Source of the DNA: Methylococcales bacterium
GTDB taxonomy: Bacteria; Pseudomonadota; Gammaproteobacteria; Methylococcales; Methylomonadaceae
NCBI GenBank assembly: GCA_028712795.1
Contig: JAQTPT010000029.1
Location: forward strand, 1-47,833
Reading direction: 5' to 3'
DNA: 47,833 nt
This document shows, in pieces, positions 44,231 to 47,833 of this stretch (positions within the stretch are counted from its first letter, which is position 1; every line of letters starts with the position of its first letter). The position numbers and the translations under genes are program-made. The notes beneath the pieces are model-generated. The model had not been told where the DNA came from. It ran no database searches and worked only from the letters and a program-made list of their open reading frames with translations.

Positions 44231-44500
44231 TCATCGGTATAACCGGGCGCTTTTTCGGCAAAGACTGTCATGTCGTTCAAACAAAAACTCGATTCCCGCG
44301 CCCACGCATAAGACATTGATGGCATCCCTTTCAATAAAGGGACACAACGCTTTGTCAGCGACCAGATAAACCGCACAGCCTGGCTTATCTTCCGGATAGA
44401 ATCGCACACCAAAATAAGGCGTCGAGGTGTCCGGCCCATCAAATCCAACCAGGATGCCCACAGCATTTTTATCATGTGCTGTATAATCAAATATAGCCAA
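44231..44500 (-). CDS. Small hypothetical protein
   Basis: 89 residues starting at a TTG (44500): LAIFDYTAHDKNAVGILVGF, then TSTPYFGVRFYPEDKPGCAV and YLVADKALCPFIERDAINVL. It reads like a small globular beta-rich domain. The family-like look of this frame is stronger than that of the overlapping 146-codon frame 44203-44643. No family recognised and no good ribosome-binding site, so confidence is low. Bases 43950-44230 hold no gene. Confidence 0.4.
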   Translation of the reverse strand: MAIFDYTAHDKNAVGILVGFDGPDTSTPYFGVRFYPEDKPGCAVYLVADKALCPFIERDAINVLCVGAGIEFLFERHDSLCRKSARLYR

Positions 44501-44735
44501 TTGATAACACCAAACTGCTGTACCAATGCCGGATTAAATACCCTGAGTATAGAAAGAGCATTATTGCGTATCATGTTGTTTTGCTTGCCAAAGTGTCCTG
44601 TATGTTTTTGATGGGCAGTGCAGGCAAAAGTCAGTCTCGACAAGATGGGCAGGGTTATATTATGGTTGCAATTTGCAACTCAGGCAATGTTCAAAAGCAA
44701 TTAAGTGATGCCGGCCGGGCATTGTTAGGGAACTT

Positions 44736-44823
44736 GCATGAAATACTTGACTATTTGCATTCCCTTTCCCCGCCCCTCTTCCGAGGGGGGAGAGGCGGGG
44801 AAGTTGACTAAGATATTTCATGC
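44736..44823. repeat. Long nested inverted repeat (MITE-like hairpin)
   Basis: Outer arms GCATGAAATACTT (44736 on) and AAGATATTTCATGC (to 44823) enclose an inner hairpin CCCCGCCCCTC...GAGAGGCGGGG (44768-44800). The whole folds as one long imperfect stem. It lies between the hypothetical gene and the membrane-protein gene. No transposase is linked to it. Confidence 0.75.
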
Positions 44824-44917
44824 TCGTTCATAGGCAGGAGAGGGTCGCGGGGAAAGCCTTGCAACCTTGCTTACATTAGCCGGCATCGCTTGCGGGCATG
44901 GCAAAATGGCTTTTATC

Positions 44918-45964
44918 TCACTTTGAAAATGCAATAAACCGCCGATAAGGCGACGCTTGCTTCCAGGTAAAAGCTTCTGTGAAATAGTGCATTAATGCCA
45001 GATAACCCAGCAATCCTAAAGTAATGACTTTATGAATTTCCACATCAAAAAAGAACTCGGTTATTACATTTACAATGCGGTCACCATAGGCCTGCAATAC
45101 AAACGCCAGTACAAATGAACATACGGGCAACACAATAAAGATATTCACATTAAAACGCGCGGCATAGCGGTACATAAAATTCCGCGGATGATTGTGATGC
45201 TTGTTATAATCATGCGTTACATAAAAAATGTAGGCCGTTGCGTCATGCACCAATCTGGGCACGAGAATCGCCAGAAAAAAATACTGCTGAAGATAAAGAT
45301 AAAAACTGCCGATGACCAGAAAAATATTGGACCATAAAAACCACTTGCCAAAGGCAGTGTCCACAAAACGTTGGCAATAAATGGCGCTTAAAAGCAGTCC
45401 CGCGCATAATAGGCCTGCAATCTGTTTAATCCACTGGGTTTGCTGTGCATCCAGGTTGTTTTTCAGAAAAATGCCAATATAAATAAAAAGCCCCGCCGCC
45501 ACGCTTAACCATAACAACAGATAAAATGCCCAGGAGGGCAGGCGGCAAACGCCCCGCGCCACGCCATGCTGTTGCTTGAGTACGTGGTATACTGTCCAGG
45601 CGGCAACCAAGACATAAAAAGCCTGATAGGGTATAAATAAGCTGCCCACTCCAAAAAAAACCGCAATAGCGGCTGTCATCATTATGAGGTTGCGCTGATA
45701 AAACTTTAGATACTCGGGGTTGCACACCAACACAAGGGTGCTGGCGAGAATATGCGGCGTCCCGAACAGAATTTGGAACAATAAAAAATGGGTGGGTTTA
45801 GTAGGTAAATTCATTTTTAAAAATCCGTGCCAAAACCAACCATCGAATAGCTGTAGCGCCAGACACAGTGGAATGATGGAATACAGACCCAGCAATAGCC
45901 GGAATGAGACGCTTAGCTTACGTTCACCGGTTACGTCTTGGACGGTAATAGTTTGTGCAGACAT
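44918..45964 (-). CDS. Polytopic membrane protein with conserved-looking histidines
   Basis: 348 residues with about eight to nine membrane segments. Histidines lie in or near the segments: His71 (FGTPHILAS), His127 and His133 (YHVLKQQHGVARG), a cluster LVHDATAYIFYVTHDYNKHH, and LALMHYFTEAF near the end. The pattern (PH in a helix, then QQHG, then H-D and a final H-Y-F) recalls membrane di-iron or zinc enzymes such as Brp/Blh-type carotenoid cleavage proteins and desaturases, but I cannot assign it. It is divergent from the HIT-like gene. Confidence 0.7.
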   Translation of the reverse strand: MSAQTITVQDVTGERKLSVSFRLLLGLYSIIPLCLALQLFDGWFWHGFLKMNLPTKPTHFLLFQILFGTPHILASTLVLVCNPEYLKFYQRNLIMMTAAIAVFFGVGSLFIPYQAFYVLVAAWTVYHVLKQQHGVARGVCRLPSWAFYLLLWLSVAAGLFIYIGIFLKNNLDAQQTQWIKQIAGLLCAGLLLSAIYCQRFVDTAFGKWFLWSNIFLVIGSFYLYLQQYFFLAILVPRLVHDATAYIFYVTHDYNKHHNHPRNFMYRYAARFNVNIFIVLPVCSFVLAFVLQAYGDRIVNVITEFFFDVEIHKVITLGLLGYLALMHYFTEAFTWKQASPYRRFIAFSK

Positions 45965-46065
45965 TAAATATCCCCCATTTATAAGTGTTACAGATGCAAA
46001 CAGACGCTAAATTACACTGATTATTTAGATGCTTTCAAGCATTGCTTTTATTTTTTACAAAAAAC

Positions 46066-46500
46066 ATGACGACAACATTTCAGTTACATCCACGCTTGAA
46101 AGAAGACTGCATAACAATTGGCCGCTTTGATTTGTGCCAATTGTTGATGATGAATGACAGCCAGTATCCCTGGTTTATCCTGGTGCCTGAAAAAGCCGGT
46201 ATTACGGAAATATATCAGCTCAGCAAGCCGGAGTTACACACACTGGCTGAAGAATCCAGCTATCTTGCGGAAAATCTGGCGTCACTTTATCACGCCGATA
46301 AAATGAATGTCGCCGCAATAGGCAACCTGGTTCCACAGTTGCACATCCATCATGTTGTCCGCTATCAGATGGATAAAGCCTGGCCAGCGCCAGTCTGGGG
46401 AAAGTTTGCCGGCGTCCCTTATACGCATCAGCAAATCACCGATAACCTCGCTCAAGTTAAAGGGCAGTTAAAGATGTTAGTGAAATGCCATGAGCAATAA
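46066..46500 (+). CDS. HIT-like domain protein
   Basis: 144 residues from ATG 46066 (the frame is open from 46042). The start FQLHPRLKEDCITIGRFDLC and the motif NLVPQLHIHHVVRY fit the HIT fold. By alignment with the H-x-H-x-H triad, the first histidine is replaced by Gln (Q-L-H-I-H), while the middle, nucleotide-attacking histidine and the third are kept. HIT proteins hydrolyse or transfer nucleotides. The substrate is unknown. It is a single gene. Confidence 0.88.
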   Translation: MTTTFQLHPRLKEDCITIGRFDLCQLLMMNDSQYPWFILVPEKAGITEIYQLSKPELHTLAEESSYLAENLASLYHADKMNVAAIGNLVPQLHIHHVVRYQMDKAWPAPVWGKFAGVPYTHQQITDNLAQVKGQLKMLVKCHEQ

Positions 46501-46688
46501 CAAAATGATCAGGAGAAAGTTCTGTGTCGCGCCTACGCCGGACTGGACTGAAACAAATACCGGAGTCTATGGCATTTTATGCCAAATTTTTTGGAGAGGC
46601 CGCCTGCAAATGAATGGAGTTGTTTTTTTAGTGCTACGGTAGTTGAACAACTCGCTATATAATAAGAGGTTATTTTAGTGATTGTTAG

Positions 46689-47833
<1,145 letters not shown>

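Noticed and set aside
44203..44643. A 146-codon minus-strand frame overlapping the small hypothetical gene
   Set aside because: Its composition is rich in Arg, Leu and Ser without domain-like features, and the alternative frame (44231-44500) reads more like a folded protein.
44581..44811. A 76-codon plus-strand frame
   Set aside because: Its C-terminal part is the translation of the nested hairpin, and the rest shows no protein-like pattern.

Overview
The window looks like part of a gammaproteobacterial chromosome. The evidence is the dnaB-alr gene pair, the lipid A gene lpxB, a Rep-type helicase and guaB. Housekeeping genes sit among accessory islands full of REP sequences, REP-associated transposases and toxin-antitoxin pairs. 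The overall look, including a NifJ-type pyruvate:ferredoxin oxidoreductase followed by a dihydroorotate-dehydrogenase-like gene, recalls the Methylococcales. No methane-oxidation gene is present, so that placement is only an impression.

Layout. (1) 1-8851: a type I restriction-modification locus in the order hsdM, a YhcG-type nuclease, hsdS, a REP-associated transposase (RAYT), hsdR and a YgjP-type metallopeptidase. It carries three separate lesions: hsdM has lost its 5' part, the nuclease gene has a frameshift near its 3' end, and hsdR has an in-frame amber codon. hsdS is intact. (2) 8969-17859: alr and dnaB, a MaoC-like hot-dog protein, a MarC-type membrane protein, an FkbM methyltransferase, a small exported protein, rep and tRNA-Arg(CCG), with transposase remnants between them. 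(3) 17860-20580: an eroded island with nested IS remnants, an intact vapBC pair, a RhuM-like fragment, a truncated RAYT and the remains of a second hsdR that carries a palindrome inserted in frame. (4) 20604-26638: lpxB, nifJ and the dihydroorotate-dehydrogenase-like gene. (5) 26722-31538: a dense island of small two-gene modules: hicAB, three DUF4160/DUF2442 pairs (two of them in a tandem duplication with RAYT genes and REP hairpins) and a mntA/hepT pair. (6) 31702-43949: an inositol-monophosphatase-family gene, then on the minus strand an Anbu proteasome homologue, two transglutaminase-like proteins, a ParA-like ATPase, a circularly permuted ATP-grasp/Alpha-E fusion, citrate synthase, and a 1132-residue transglutaminase-DUF2126 amidoligase fusion. 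(7) 44231-47833: a small hypothetical gene, a polytopic membrane protein rich in conserved-looking histidines, a HIT-like protein and the 5' four fifths of guaB, which runs off the window.

The most coherent unusual system is in region 6. Ligase-type domains (ATP-grasp, DUF2126), Alpha-E, three Cys-His-Asp transglutaminase-like domains and a self-assembling NTN hydrolase lie within 11.4 kb on one strand. Such genes are known from comparative genomics to cluster and are predicted to make and take apart isopeptide- or peptide-linked products, but no substrate is known. The ParA-like ATPase between the transglutaminase genes adds to the puzzle. The second item worth attention is the duplicated REP-RAYT-DUF4160-DUF2442 unit at 28558-30762.

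A 125-bp exact direct repeat at 1-125 and 28433-28557 ends at the point where hsdM is truncated in one copy and where the RAYT unit begins in the other. It marks either a real rearrangement or an assembly join.
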